DNA of 64,000 nt from Acanthosepion lycidas (GCA_963932145.1 OZ010590.1:51981098-52045097), one strand, 5' to 3'; positions 22,127 to 32,763 are shown, numbered from the stretch's first letter. The notes: a model not told the origin generated them from the letters alone. Made by a program: numbers and translations.

Positions 22127-23020
22127 TTCTTTTATTAATTTCACCCCAAGCAAGACAATAATGCAACTAAGACACAAGGGGTTACTAGGAGTGAAAGAGA
22201 ATGAGAAGACGTTAGTGAAGAGAAAGGAAAATAAAAGAACAGGATTCAGGAACACAGATAGTGATTGACATTACATTTAAATTTTTAAAGATTGTAGCTG
22301 GTAAGGAAGCAAGAAGCCAGAAGTAAGTTCCAGAGGTGAGAAAAGAAACTATTAGAATAGAACATACATTTACATCAAGCTATTTCAACAGTAAAACAAT
22401 GAAACCTAGTAGCCAATAACACAGTACATTTAAACTCATGCAGTTGAGACACCAAAGAAGAACACTGATTCAAAAAACTGCAATCAAAATATTTATAGAA
22501 GATTTAGAGGAAAGCCACATAATGGCAGAGGGCAAGTAATTGAATTTAAGATTGAATTTAACATTACAGACCCTTCTTTGGATTTTGTTGTGAATTTTGC
22601 AATAGATAGTCGGAGCACCAGACCAGATATGGTAGCAATATTCATGAAAGAATGGTTGATTTATAAATGTGCAAGATGAATCAAGACAATGAACCAACAG
22701 TTGAGTAGACCTAGCAACTGATTTAATATAATCACTCCACTTCTTGTCGGTGGAAAACATGAGCCCTAGATGTCTCTCCTGGAGATTACCATCAGCCATG
22801 TTGATGGAAAGCAGAAAAGGTTTTCTGATATGATTAAATGATAGTAGTTTTGTTTTGGATGCATTAAAATTAACAAGCCATTCCTTGCACCAATTAACCA
22901 CTGCTTGAAGGTTATTTTCAAGAACAGTTGCCAATTTTGTCAGACTTAGTGGACTTTTTTGGCCAAGAGTCAAATTGAACAAAATGGGTCTGGAAGCTAG
23001 CACTGAACCAATCTTCAAAG
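22127..23020 (-). mobile_element. CR1/L2-like LINE (family A), longest copy
   Basis: The open frame 23018-22470 gives AVVNWCKEWLVNFNASKTKL, then LQERHLGLMFSTDKKWSDYI, EYCYHIWSGAPTIY and NKIQRRVCNV. This is the RT thumb and C-terminal domain of a CR1/L2-like LINE. The element ends at the shared 3' terminus with A-rich tail near 22127. One small internal deletion removes part of the region between SSCTFINQ and EYC. It is 5'-truncated before the palm. Confidence 0.9.
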
Positions 23021-23149
23021 TGAGTCTACTTTGGAAATCAGAATTAAAAATAGTGGCTTTTGTCTAGGATTAAACACGGTTCTCTGATATTATTAGAAAA
23101 TACATACTTATCTTCTGCCATGGTTTACAATACAGCAACTGTGAAAAGA

Positions 23150-23610
23150 GCAACCTACCTAATAAATGCTTCTAGACTCAAATATAAATAACAAACATTT
23201 ACTTATTCCCAAAGTAAAAAAAAATGTTTACAGACCAAAATATAAAAAACCAAGATTTGCTTATTCTCAAACTAAATAAATGTTTATAGATTCAAATATA
23301 AAAGATCAATATTTATTTATTCCAGAAGCAAATTAATGCTTCCAGACCAAAATATAAAAGACGAACATTTATTTTTATTCCTGAGCTTATAGACTCAAAT
23401 ATAAACAACCAATACATACTTATTCCTGAACCAAATAACTGCTAATGGGCTTAAATATTAATTACTAATATTTACTTATTTCCAAGCCAAATAAATGCTG
23501 GCAGACTCAAATATAGGAAGCCAATATTTACTTATTCTTAAATTAAATAAATCCTTATAGACTCATATATAAATAATCAATATTTACCTATCCAAGAACT
23601 GATTATAGAA
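23150..23610. repeat. 56-bp minisatellite, about eight units
   Basis: The anchor AGACTCAAATATAAA or variants begins at 23174, 23232, 23288, 23344, 23391, 23447, 23503 and 23559. Spacing is 56-58 bp apart from one 47-bp unit. Units carry TTTACTTATTCC and CCAAATAAATGCT blocks and are diverged. Confidence 0.9.
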
Positions 23611-24240
23611 TAGAAACAGGTACAAATATAAAAGTAAACGATTTTAAAGACTGACCCAACAAGAATTTACATGACGTAAATTCAACCTACCCCAATCAAC
23701 CCTTAAGTCTGATTACAAATTATGCTTTTTGATATCTACTATGTAAGCTTAGATGTATACTACACAAAACCAAACATGGGATTGCAATGTGACTTAAGAA
23801 TAATCCTAACTTTTGCAGGTACTAACTTTTGATGCAATTGGAAAATATTCAACAAACTCACTCACAACTTAAGACCTCAACATATTTTATTGTAAACAAA
23901 GTTTGTTTTGTGTTCTCCATTTTTATCAATTACTTGCTTATTATAATTGCAAATATTTGGAACATCTGATGCCAAGCTGTCCAGTTTTCAATAAATTATT
24001 CATTCTTTTACATTTTTTCTTTGTCATCCAACTGTCCATGGGAAAGAAAAAGTGCTTCACCTATTATAAATTAATGCAAAAAAATGCATAAAAGAAAGAG
24101 GCCTTTCAGAGCTGACGATCAAATCTTTTGATAAAAGAGAAACTTTTAATCAATTAATTGGCCTTTTTGGTCATAGGTTCAATCATGAAGCTGAGACATT
24201 CACATGTATAAAAAAAGGCTAAAAAAATACTTACATTATC
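23611..24240. other. No gene recognised
   Basis: AT-rich intron sequence between the minisatellite and the SINE-like pair; no frame or element end identified. Confidence 0.4.
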
Positions 24241-24317
24241 TTGAATTATTATTATTAGATGAAGCATTCAGAATATAAGAAAAATTCACGATATTTTTAC
24301 TTCTGTCTATATTTCCA

Positions 24318-24522
24318 AGATGAGGCATTATGTACATTATTTACATTATTCGGACTATTGTCCTCATCTTTGTCACCATATTTATTACAACGTTTCGACC
24401 ATTGCACACTCCGGCCTTCTTCAGGTGGTTGGAATGTCGAACTGAACCCTTTATTTCGCCCACTGGGGTAGACTGTTCTAGTTCCACATGCCATGTTTAA
24501 TGGATGTCAGTTATCAGTTATC
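24318..24522 (-). mobile_element. Hammerhead-bearing SINE (family 3), truncated copy
   Basis: The minus strand runs from GATAACTGATAACTGACATC through GTCTACCCCAGTGGGCGAAA, a hammerhead-like motif, and a tail with GATGAGGACAATAGTCCGAA. It lacks the tRNA-like head of the plus-strand copy and abuts it head to head at 24522/24528. Confidence 0.8.
24388..24426 (-). ncRNA. Hammerhead-like ribozyme motif with intact core
   Basis: The minus strand reads CTGAAGA (24424-24418), A, GGCC, a loop, GGTC (24400-24397), GAAAC (24396-24392) and then GTT-GTA. CUGANGA and GAAA core boxes are intact, stem II pairs over 4 bp with one G-U, and GTA is an allowed cleavage triplet. Stem I pairing is not obvious, so activity is uncertain. 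The minimal stem III resembles dimer-type PLE hammerheads. Confidence 0.6.
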
Positions 24523-24527
24523 TCTTC

Positions 24528-24842
24528 AAGGACACATGGCACACTGGATAAAGGCATTGGTTAGATCCAGTGACAGGACCCAAAGAGTGTGAGTTCAATA
24601 CCCGGTTTTGGCAGTGGAGAGCTTTCAGAGGGGAAATTAACTTAGATTAAATTAAATAACTGATAACTGACATCCATTAAACATGGCACTTGGAACTAGA
24701 ACAGTCTACCCCAGTGAGTGAAATAAAGGGTTCAGTTTGACATTCCAAGTACCGGAAGAAGGCCGGGGCGTACAACGGCCGAAACGTTGTAATAAATACG
24801 GCAACAAAGATGAGGACAGTAGTCCGAATAATGTAAATAATA
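24528..24842 (+). mobile_element. Hammerhead-bearing SINE (family 3), full copy
   Basis: The head reads ACATGGCACACTGGATAAAG (box A-like) and GTGTGAGTTCAATACCCGG (box B-like, GTTCAATACC), about 60 bp apart as in tRNA-derived Pol III promoters. The body holds GATAACTGACATCC and AGTCTACCCCAGTGAGTGAA, then a hammerhead-like motif and the tail GATGAGGACAGTAGTCCGAA. A third copy is at 39447-39749 on the minus strand. The shared head-body-motif order in two places shows a real composite element. Confidence 0.8.
24752..24792 (+). ncRNA. Hammerhead-like motif, one core change
   Basis: The plus strand reads CGGAAGA (24753-24759), A, GGCC, loop, GGCC (24777-24780), GAAAC, GTT-GTA. Stem II is a perfect 4-bp GGCC/GGCC pair. 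The U4 core position is G, which should abolish or cripple cleavage. It is the sister of the motif at 24388-24426. Confidence 0.5.
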
Positions 24843-24989
24843 TATTTTTACTTTATTAATAATAAATAAAGATGCTTGTTTTCTGAGTATCCCTGTTGCA
24901 GATACTTGTGTTTCTTCAACACACACAGAACCAACATGTTATTTGTACTTCAACTATGCTGACCCAATCTTAGTTACAGTTTATAGAAG

Positions 24990-25290
24990 AGAGTAGATAA
25001 TCTGTCATAATCAGCGCCAGTCAACATAAACCCAAAGTCCAGATGACTTGTGACTTTGTGCTAGGATTGATGGATTCTGAACAGTTTCATTAACCCAATT
25101 TCATTCACAAGGCTTGGGTCAACCCATAATATGCTTCTTTTTTTTTTCAGACACTTATCAACATTGCAGCATGCTGGGGCTATCTATCCAGGCCAATATT
25201 TCAATCTAAACGTCCTTTACAAAGCAACAACAGTTTTGATTCAAAGGTCTCATGATTAGAATGCTAATATTCCAACCATTCAGGTATACA
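24990..25290 (-). mobile_element. tRNA-derived SINE family 2, copy 1
   Basis: On the minus strand the head TGAATGGTTGGAATATTAGC and later GGGTTGACCCAAGCCTTGTG, then CTAGCACAAAGTCACAAGTC, match the copies at 58218 and 61590. It is diverged and its box B is weak. Confidence 0.75.
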
Positions 25291-25403
25291 CCCACATTAC
25301 TACTAACTAATACTCCTGGAGTATATAGACAAGGAAGAGAATTCAGGACCCACCAATGTCACATTTTACCTCAATCAGAATCATGGAATATGGTGGTGTA
25401 ATA

Positions 25404-25705
25404 CAGGGGTCAGCAACCTATGGCATACATGCCACACATGGCACACCAAGCATTTTCCAAGGGCACACAGCTGCAAATGACATCACAAAGTCTGAACCCA
25501 ATAACTACTACAACCCAAAGAAGATATTTATCTGTTTCAATTTTAATATATACTAAAGTATATATGCTATATATTACTATATAAAATATATTGTAGAACA
25601 GGTATATCGACCTTGATGTGTATAAAAATATGTATGCTGTTGGAACACTGAATGACTTTAAAACCCTAAGTAAGCACATAGTTAGCAAAAAGTTGCCAAC
25701 CCCTG
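25404..25705. mobile_element. 302-bp hAT MITE
   Basis: It starts CAGGGGTCAGCAACCTATGG and ends AAGTTGCCAACCCCTG, with imperfect terminal inverted repeats. The 8-bp flanks are GTGTAATA (25396-25403) and GTGTAATG (25706-25713). There is no coding sequence. Termini and duplication length identify hAT. Confidence 0.9.
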
Positions 25706-25713
25706 GTGTAATG

Positions 25714-25935
25714 TATAGCACCTCAGAATAAAAAAGAGCTGAGTTCAAATTTCAATTGAGCTCATTCACTTATGCGCAAATGCCCTTGGGAAAGGCATGA
25801 ATTCATCTATTCTCTCCCAGCTATGGATTAAATAGCAAGGTATACTGGGCCCTAGCAGTGATTGGCAACCAGACCAGAAGAATGACAACTCTGAATTCAA
25901 AGCTGTAACAATTGTCTGAGGTCCTTGACTCTCAG
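25714..25935 (+). mobile_element. tRNA-derived SINE family 1, copy 2
   Basis: The body CATTCACTTATGCGCAAATG, CTATGGATTAAATAGCAAGG and the later AATGACAACTCTGAATTCAA match the 6685 copy. The head is decayed and truncated by the adjacent hAT MITE junction. Confidence 0.75.
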
Positions 25936-26157
25936 CAATAAAGATGGAAAGAAGTAAGCATTATAAACAATACATCAAACATGACAGTATCAGATGTTTG
26001 AGGATAAATAAAGAAGTCTACATAATTAGATTTGATTTCCTTTACAATTATCTCCCATAGCTCAAGTGCTATGAGCAGTTAGGAGGATAAAATTGGCTTC
26101 CCAAAGTAAAAAAGGTACTAATTTTAGTCTTACCAAGAGTGCGTTCTTTATTTCTGC

Positions 26158-26590
26158 CTTTTTTTTTTTTTTTTTTTTTTTTATTAATCAGTATCATTCC
26201 AAGCAAGGCAATACAGCTACTAAAACACAAGGGGTTAGAGGGTGTGGCAGAATTAGGAACAGAAGCATTAGTAATGAACAGAAAGAGAAAAGAGTAATCA
26301 GGACAGTAGAGAGCAATTATCATTGCAATTAAATTTTTGCAGCTTAGTTGGCAGGAAAGCATGGGGTCAGATGGGAGTTCCACAAGCGAGAAGTGCGAAA
26401 AAAGAAACTGTTAGCATAGAACTAATAGCTATATCTAGCCAACTCAACTGTAAACTGATGAGATTTCAATGTCAGTCTAGTACTGCACTTAAATTCATAA
26501 AGTCTAGGTACTATGTTGAAGAGCTCATCCTTACAATTGCCATGAAAGTATTTCTAAAAATGGCACAGAGAGGCAACCTGACAAAGAATA
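26158..26590 (-). mobile_element. CR1/L2-like LINE (family A) 3' end with T-run
   Basis: It starts after a 24-base T tract (A tail on the minus strand) and shares CACAAGGGGTTA and GCGAGAAGTGCGAAAAAAGA with other family A copies. It is strongly 5'-truncated. Confidence 0.8.
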
Positions 26591-26609
26591 ATAAAATGAT
26601 GGTAATCAT

Positions 26610-26874
26610 AATTTTTTTTTACAATAATATTCACTCTATAAAAGGTCCAAGAGCCACTCAAGATAGAGGATTACAGACTGAGAGGCACAGTTTATACAGT
26701 TATGTGGGAAGATAACAATTAACTCTAGACTTGAACAGGTTATGATTGCAGCCATTGGGGAAGCACCCTCTTGGAAGTTGGTTCCAAAAAGTAGCAATTC
26801 ATAGGAAGAATCTGTTTGAACAGAATTAAGCTCTTGCCAATGGAATATGAAGGGAATGAGAATGGGCTTAGGAT
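26610..26874 (-). mobile_element. CR1-like LINE (second family) 3' end
   Basis: CCAAGAGCCACTCAAGATAG and GAATATGAAGGGAATGAGAA match the copy at 10130-10500. The upstream side passes into the gypsy LTR-like end. Confidence 0.6.
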
Positions 26875-26971
26875 AGGTATTCTCTCTGGCGTATGTAATC
26901 TTGTCAAGAGAAAATAACTTTCTCATTGGTATAGCAATACTGCCTTTATACAGTACCTCATTTACATATCT

Positions 26972-27992
26972 CTACACCTCCCTGAACCTAAGAGGCTTTA
27001 TACCTTTAGTTGATCTTTGACTTCTACAAACAACCTTGGGAGACGTCATCCATCTCTCAGAGTGACTGTCTTTATTTCTTTTTATAGGAGATCTAGGTCT
27101 TAACTGATTCTCTTCATTTGAATCAACATGATATATCCAGTCATTCTCATCCCCAAATTGTTCCTCACTACTATTGGATGCACTCATTCTCTCCTCCCTC
27201 TCCTGTTCTTCACTTTCATATATCTGGTGGTCTTCCTGATCACTCTCAATAATGGAGTCAGTCAATCATCCTTTCTTGTGTCATCTGTTCTGCTTTCCCT
27301 TCCTCCTCCTTTTCTATAACTTCATGCTCTCTTGTGGTTCTAAATTAGTCTTTGTGAGCCAGAATACTCTGTGTTATATCCCTTTTGCACCACCAAATTT
27401 GCCTCTTCAGGACTTGAATTCTTATCTTTTCTGTATCACACACTTTCATTCATTGCAAATGTCATAGTGAACAGAACTCTTATTTGTTTTCCCATCAATG
27501 CAGATGGGCTTTATCTTCTGCCTGCATGTGGAATAGCTCTATAACTTAAGAGTAATCTAGGCAAATAACTCTCTACATCACAATCCACTGGAGAGAATAC
27601 TTTTAATCCCATTTTTAACATTTGAACCATTCCCTCCACAATTCTGTTTGACTGTGGGGGGGTGTTTTGTGTGGAATGCAGCCAATATGTTTTAACCATG
27701 CACATAAACTTTCTTCACAAAAGTCAGGTGCATTATTGGAGACCAAGGTTTTTGGAACTCCATTTCTTGAAAACAATATCCTCAATACTCACTTCAAAGT
27801 AGTAACTTTTCTACCCACAACTTTAATAACTTCAGACCAACCTGAATACAAGTCAACTAATATCAGAAATAGTCCCATACCTTCAATGTAGGCATGATCT
27901 ATATGTATTTGTGTCTGCAGCTCCATTTCTTTTGGCCAATAGTGAATTTTAGTTTGCCTAAATTTCTGCACACTTTGAGCTTTTTTTGGCAT
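26972..27992 (-). pseudogene. gypsy copy 2 integrase and tail
   Basis: Pieces read WPKEMELQTQIHIDHAYIEG (first Asp region), IVEGMVQMLKMGLKVF, SYLPRLLLSYRAIPHAGRR and the acidic tail with SEEQEREERMSASNSSEE. The order matches copy 1. Frame breaks remain between pieces. Confidence 0.85.
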
Positions 27993-28137
27993 ACTCTTCC
28001 ATGTCTCTCGAATAGCCTGGCCACCATACTTACAACTTTAACCACATTTGCGTAGTCAATATAACTTCATATATATCATCATGCATGTCTTAGTGTTTTG
28101 ACTCTTTATAAGGCCTCTCAGCCATAGAGCAATTACT

Positions 28138-28620
28138 TCATGTATTTCTCTTTATTCTATCCATTATTCTGTTCAATACTGGATCTTGCATAGTTCCCAA
28201 CCTAAGCAGATTTAAGGGTAATAAGTTTGTTTCTATCCAGTGCAAAATCCTATCCTCACAATTTTCACTTGCTTCAACATTTTTACTCTCAAAATTTAAC
28301 TGAAATAATGAATTCACATACAGAATAGTATTATATACGATGTCAAAGTTGAACGTCATAAGCTTAATTGCCCATCTTAATATCCTGGTGGATGTGACTA
28401 CTGGCAACTCTTTTCTGGGGTTGAATATAAATTCCAAAGGCTTATGATCAGATTTTAATAAAATTTTTCTTCCCAACAAAAAATTTCTAGCTCTTTCCAT
28501 GCTCCACACAACTGCCAACATCTCCTTCTCAGTATTCGGATAATTCGCCTCCACCAATGTTAGTTTTCTGGATAAGTACATTACAGGATGTTCCTCCTGC
28601 TACAATGTTGCGGCAATAGC
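28138..28620 (-). pseudogene. gypsy copy 2 RNase H
   Basis: This frame matches the copy 1 protein from MYLSRKLTLVEANYPNTEK to the end except MDRIKRNT for MDRIKKNT, and closes with the same TGA. The rest of the two elements is clearly more diverged. Confidence 0.9.
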
Positions 28621-28829
28621 ACAGTCACTGGCATCAGTAAATAGCGTCGATTCTTTTACTGCGTTGAAAATTTTAAAACTGGTTTGTTTATGAGTGCCTT
28701 TTTAATTTCTCGAAAGCAACCTCCTGTCTTTTTGTCGATTGAAACTCGGTATTCTTCTTCCTTATTTCGTTAAATATTTCCACAAGGTCATTATATCGTG
28801 GTAGATATCTGCTATAGAAACTGGTTAAC

Positions 28830-29666
28830 TCTTTTTTGTTTCTGGATGAAGTATCTCTGATATCTTATTAATGATTTTATGCTCTAACAATATACTTGAT
28901 ATCCTATATGTTTGATATCCTAGGTACAAATTTTTTTCACAATTAAATTCACATTTATCACAATTAATTGTCTTACCCACCCCATTTAATTTTCTCAAAA
29001 TTTGCTCCATTTTACTTTTCAACTCTTCTTTACTGTGTGCACTAATGCCAATACAATTATATTTTTAATAAAGAGTTTATCATCCAGTGATATATGGTCT
29101 TTGGATATTTGATATCCGAGGTACAAAATTTTTTCACAATTAAACTGAGATTTATCACAATTAATTGTCATACACAACCAATTAATTTTCTCAATACTTT
29201 TTCCATTTTACTTTTGAGTTCTTTTTTACTGCATATACCAATGCCAATGCCGTCCTGATATACAATTATATATTTAATCCCCTCTAAAACTTTTTTGATA
29301 GCTTTTTTGAAAATGTGACTTGATGTTTTTACTCCAAACAGCAAACAAGTCCATCAATAGGGGTGTTCATTGTGGTGACATCTTGAAACTTGCTATCAAT
29401 TTTTATCTAATTATATGCTGACTTAAGGCAAAGTATTTCATGTCAGCAAATCCATGGCATGCTATTTCAATGTTTGGCAATGAGAATGAATCCAAATATA
29501 TCTGGTGATTCACGGCCAACATATAATCACCACATATTCTTACATCTCCATTGGGTTTGTGTATCGTTGCAATAGGTGAAGCCCAATTACTACCACCCTG
29601 GCTGACTTTTTCTAACATTCCTTGTTCCACCATTTTGTTCAGCTTAGCAACCACCAAGGGTAGCAT
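28830..29666 (-). pseudogene. gypsy copy 2 reverse transcriptase, rearranged
   Basis: The open piece 29666-29403 reads NKMVEQGMLEKVSQGGSNWA, SPIATIHKPNGDVRICGDYM, the conserved RT entry region. Downstream the block ending KCEFNCEKNLYLGYQ occurs twice: once in the open piece 29022-28825 and once decayed at about 29080-29240. The two blocks differ at many sites, so they are not a recent slip. The catalytic aspartate pair is not intact. Confidence 0.8.
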
Positions 29667-30066
29667 GTGAACAGGAACTTTTCAGCCTTCAAAATACATG
29701 GTTTGACTGCTTTCTTTAAGTCAAATACTTGTCTTGTATCCCATTAATAATCCAACAACTGGTTCTACAGACTTCATTGAATTTATCAGCTTCAATCACA
29801 ATTGATTGATTAATCACGGCAAAGCCCACAAGCCTATTTTTTAAAGTATTCTGCTTTTGAAATTAAACTAATCTTTTGCTCACCAGTGGTTTGACATCGC
29901 CTGAGGAGATACATTTGTGGTGTTGAAACAGGATTGTAATTGTGTAGAGATATTTAACATGTTTTTGTTTTAATATCCTAAAATAAATAATATTTAGCTC
30001 TACTCTGTATTGAGCCCTCTTTTAAATTGTTATGTTTTAAATTATACTTTATTTGTTCTCATTTTA

Positions 30067-30068
<2 letters not shown>

Positions 30069-30107
<39 letters not shown>
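30069..30107. repeat. (TA)n microsatellite
   Basis: Uninterrupted alternating TA within the myosin intron, downstream of the gypsy copy. Confidence 0.95.
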
Positions 30108-30109
<2 letters not shown>

Positions 30110-30189
30110 TTAGGACTGTAACTAACATTTTTTACTGATGAGTCTTATGGCCACATCATGTTGAAACACCAGTTCCTGTACAATGACCA

Positions 30190-30250
30190 AAGTTAAGCAA
30201 TGTCAGTACCAAGATGAGTGACTACTTGGGAATACCAGGTGCTGTAAGCA
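30190..30250 (+). repeat. 5S rRNA-derived fragment next to a SINE head
   Basis: It reads AAGTTAAGCAATGTC, then AGTACCAAGATGAGTGACTA and CTTGGGAATACCAGGTGCTG with TAAGC. This is the 3' half of 5S rRNA with about 10 bases missing in the middle. It runs straight into a SINE family 1 head at 30252. Confidence 0.8.
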
Positions 30251-30251
30251 T

Positions 30252-30420
30252 GAATATATGGATAGCGTAATGGATAATGGCTCAGAATAGTTAATTGGAG
30301 AACCAAATTTCAATTCTAGTTGAGTTTGTTATATTCACCTAGGTGCAAATACCCTCAAGAAAATGTATGAATCCACCTATTCTCTTCCCAGTTATTGGTT
30401 AATTAGTAAGACTTGTATTA
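30252..30420 (+). mobile_element. tRNA-derived SINE family 1, copy 3
   Basis: The head TATGGATAGCGTAATGGATA and body CACCTAGGTGCAAATACCCT, GAATCCACCTATTCTCTTCC match family 1. The 3' part is truncated. The abutting 5S-like fragment may be accidental. Confidence 0.75.
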
Positions 30421-31850
30421 CTAAACCATTATTATCTCCAAAAAAGAATTCTTATAATCTAGATATACTTTCTGGCTTTAAATAACCTGCAAAAGGTTGA
30501 TAAGTCATAGAAAATGAATCAATCAATTCACTGATGAGTGTTAGCCAAAAATAGAATAATGTGAATACCCTAGGATTAAATAGAATAACTTGAAAGCCAC
30601 TATTAATCAAAACAAAAAAGTGTAACTTCTTTAGTTGGACCTAATCAATAGTAACCAATAATGTCACCTGACAAGTCAATCTTTGTCAATGGCCACCAAT
30701 AATGTAGCCCCATGGCCCATGTTGGTCTTCAAGTTCCTTCAGACCACTTTAACTGACTCTTCACTCATTAGCACATGACTCATTGTCACTGGTATCGTGA
30801 TAGTAGGCACGGTTCCACTCGACTTAGCTGGCATTTGTTTGTTCGTGACCATTCACACCTCTGTCATGTTGTTTTTTTTTATCTCACAGTGTGAGAAGAT
30901 CACTGATGAAGAAAACTGAAGTACAGGTGGTTCAACAGTTGAAGCTAGACAAAAACAAGAATCCTTTGAAATAAAGAATTAACTTGGGTTAAAAATGTAA
31001 CAATGATTTGGTTTATATATGATTTGTTGTATACAGCAGTTTTAGACCTTCCCACTTACTGTGATAATCAAATGACACTGAGATACCTCTTGGAGTCTTC
31101 AGCTTATGTTAGTAGTAACTTAAATTTCAAAGTTTTGGTCTTCAGGGCCGGCACAGGCTCTTGGTCAGGGGGTCTTAGTGAACAATGTGGTTTCCAGTAG
31201 GGTGGGTGGACCTAGGCTCTCAGCCTCTCAGGCTTTCTCAGGCTCTCTCTCTCTCTCTCTCTCTTTTTCTCACTCTTCACAGATGTCAATTGTCTTCTAC
31301 CCTAAACATCACTCTTTTCCACTCATTAACTCCAACTTCCTTCAGGTTTCACTTCGCACCATTACTCCATATAGGTGATATTAATCTCTCTCTTCCCTCT
31401 TTTCCTTCTCTTACTTTCTCAGCAGCTAACCTCAGCCCACTTCTAAGACTGGTATGACAAATCCAACTTCTAGATGATGTAACAAAAACAAAAGGGATTT
31501 TCAGTCATTAATCTTTCGTTATCAGATTGTCCCATACTGTGATTTCTCAATCAACCAGACCACTCAAGAATTGGAGAAAAAAAGAGAGAAAATGATTTCC
31601 ACTTTCCTTAACGACAAAAGATTATCTTTTCTCTGTCTATGCATTTTTATGATCAACAGACCACAAGCCTTTTTTGTCTATGGTCACTTCAAAATAGTAA
31701 TTAATTTTTCCTTATCACTTGTATACAAAGTAATCCAGATTAATATTTGGATATAAATTTTTCTCTGGACAAATGTCACAGAAATTATAATGACCAATGC
31801 ATCAAGTCAGTCTCTATCTCTGTGGGGACACTTCTCTTCTGGGTGGCTGA
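30421..31850. other. Myosin intron; CT-rich tract, no gene recognised
   Basis: The stretch has a (CT)n run at about 31240-31265 and pyrimidine-rich surroundings to 31460. A segment at 30890-30985 with GATGAAGAAAACTGAAG looks repeat-derived but could not be placed. No frame is convincing. Confidence 0.4.
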
Positions 31851-31851
31851 T

Positions 31852-32112
31852 TCAAAACAGAAGGTTTTTTCTGGCCCTTTTATCCAGAGGAATTGTAAAT
31901 GCTATTTCAGCAAACACCCTGGTCTCTTTACCAACAACATATGTTTTTATTTTATCTGACATCTTCATGGATACTTTAATTGTCTCTTTCTCATCTGCAG
32001 GAAGGGGTTTGGAAGGATGAACAGCCTTGGCTTTGCTCAAATTTACTGGATTCCATTTAGTTAAATTTAGGTTCAATTCTCCTTGGAATGATTTCAAAAC
32101 AAGATTTTTCAA
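31852..32112 (-). pseudogene. Unknown coding-like fragment
   Basis: The minus-strand frame of 86 codons has balanced, protein-like composition: KWNPVNLSKAKAVHPSKPLP, then ETIKVSMKMSDKIKTYVVGK and IAFTIPLDKRARKNLLF. It closes at a TGA, and the next frame continues with ESATQKRSVPTEIETD, as if a single-base shift broke it. I do not recognise the family. It could be a processed pseudogene or a transposon-borne ORF. Confidence 0.35.
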
Positions 32113-32697
32113 TACATTTTGTTTTTTAATTTATTTCAACTTTTCAATCTATCTTCCTGCAAATTTCAACGATTACCATCCAGTTAGTAGACTTTCCTCT
32201 TCCTTCTTTCTTACTTTCTCTTTTTGTTTGATCAATCCCCAGGGATCTCAGTGTCACAGGAGGACAAAATGAAGACAAGGTGTGAATTTCAAAAAGAGGG
32301 ACATTATAAATCTAAAGTCATTTGGCAGTTACCAGATAAAATAAGAGCTGGAGATGTTAAGAAATTATTATAAAGTATATAAAAATAGAAAAAGTCAAAA
32401 ATCAAAATTTGTCTTTTCATGTTCCAAATGGCTACCCAAGCAGATACTAACAACTGTTCTTCAAACATTTTCTACTTTCATGGACCATACACTATTTTTA
32501 CATTTTATCATTTCTTGCTTCACCAACTCTTCAGTCAAAATATGACATGCATTTAGAAAGAGAGAGGAACTCCCAGCATTCTGAAACTATCATATATCTT
32601 TTATTGAACTTTAAACATAAACAGTGATAATGTTAACACAAAAAATATTTATTTTTTTATTAACAGAATAAAATAATAAGATCAAATTTGTACTCAC
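32113..32697. other. Myosin intron next to exon; nothing recognised
   Basis: AT-rich sequence downstream of the 32698-32763 exon on the minus strand. No element ends seen. Confidence 0.4.
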
Positions 32698-32763
32698 TTC
32701 TTTGTCATAGATTCCCAGGTCCCTAAAAGGGTTCACAGCAATAAGGATATCTCCAATATAAGT
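32698..32763 (-). CDS. Myosin motor exon, start of the motor core
   Basis: This 66-nt exon (22 codons, phase 0 at both ends) lies between TTATTTTTCAG and GTGAGT on the minus strand. It encodes TYIGDILIAVNPFRDLGIYD followed by KE. TYIGDILIA(L/V)NPF is characteristic of class III myosins; class VII has TYTGSILVAVNPY. It joins without a gap to the exon at 15016-15146. The upstream exon that should encode the motor N-terminus, and the class III kinase domain, were not found between here and the window end. Confidence 0.92.

Larger units (their letters stand above)
26875..29960 (-). mobile_element. Decayed Ty3/gypsy retrotransposon, copy 2 (inverted)
   Basis: In reverse it repeats the 1-3602 element: RT N-terminus (29666-29403), a rearranged RT region, RNase H (28581-28138), integrase pieces, the acidic tail (27265-26972) and an LTR-like end. 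Relative to copy 1 it has a deletion of about 90 bp after the RNase H stop, near 28090, and an imperfect internal duplication of about 170 bp in RT (28860-29240). It lies in inverted orientation 23 kb from copy 1. Confidence 0.9.

Noticed and set aside
30530-30560. CTGATGA followed by GTGTTAGCC.
   Set aside because: No GAAA box or stem II; an isolated 7-mer.
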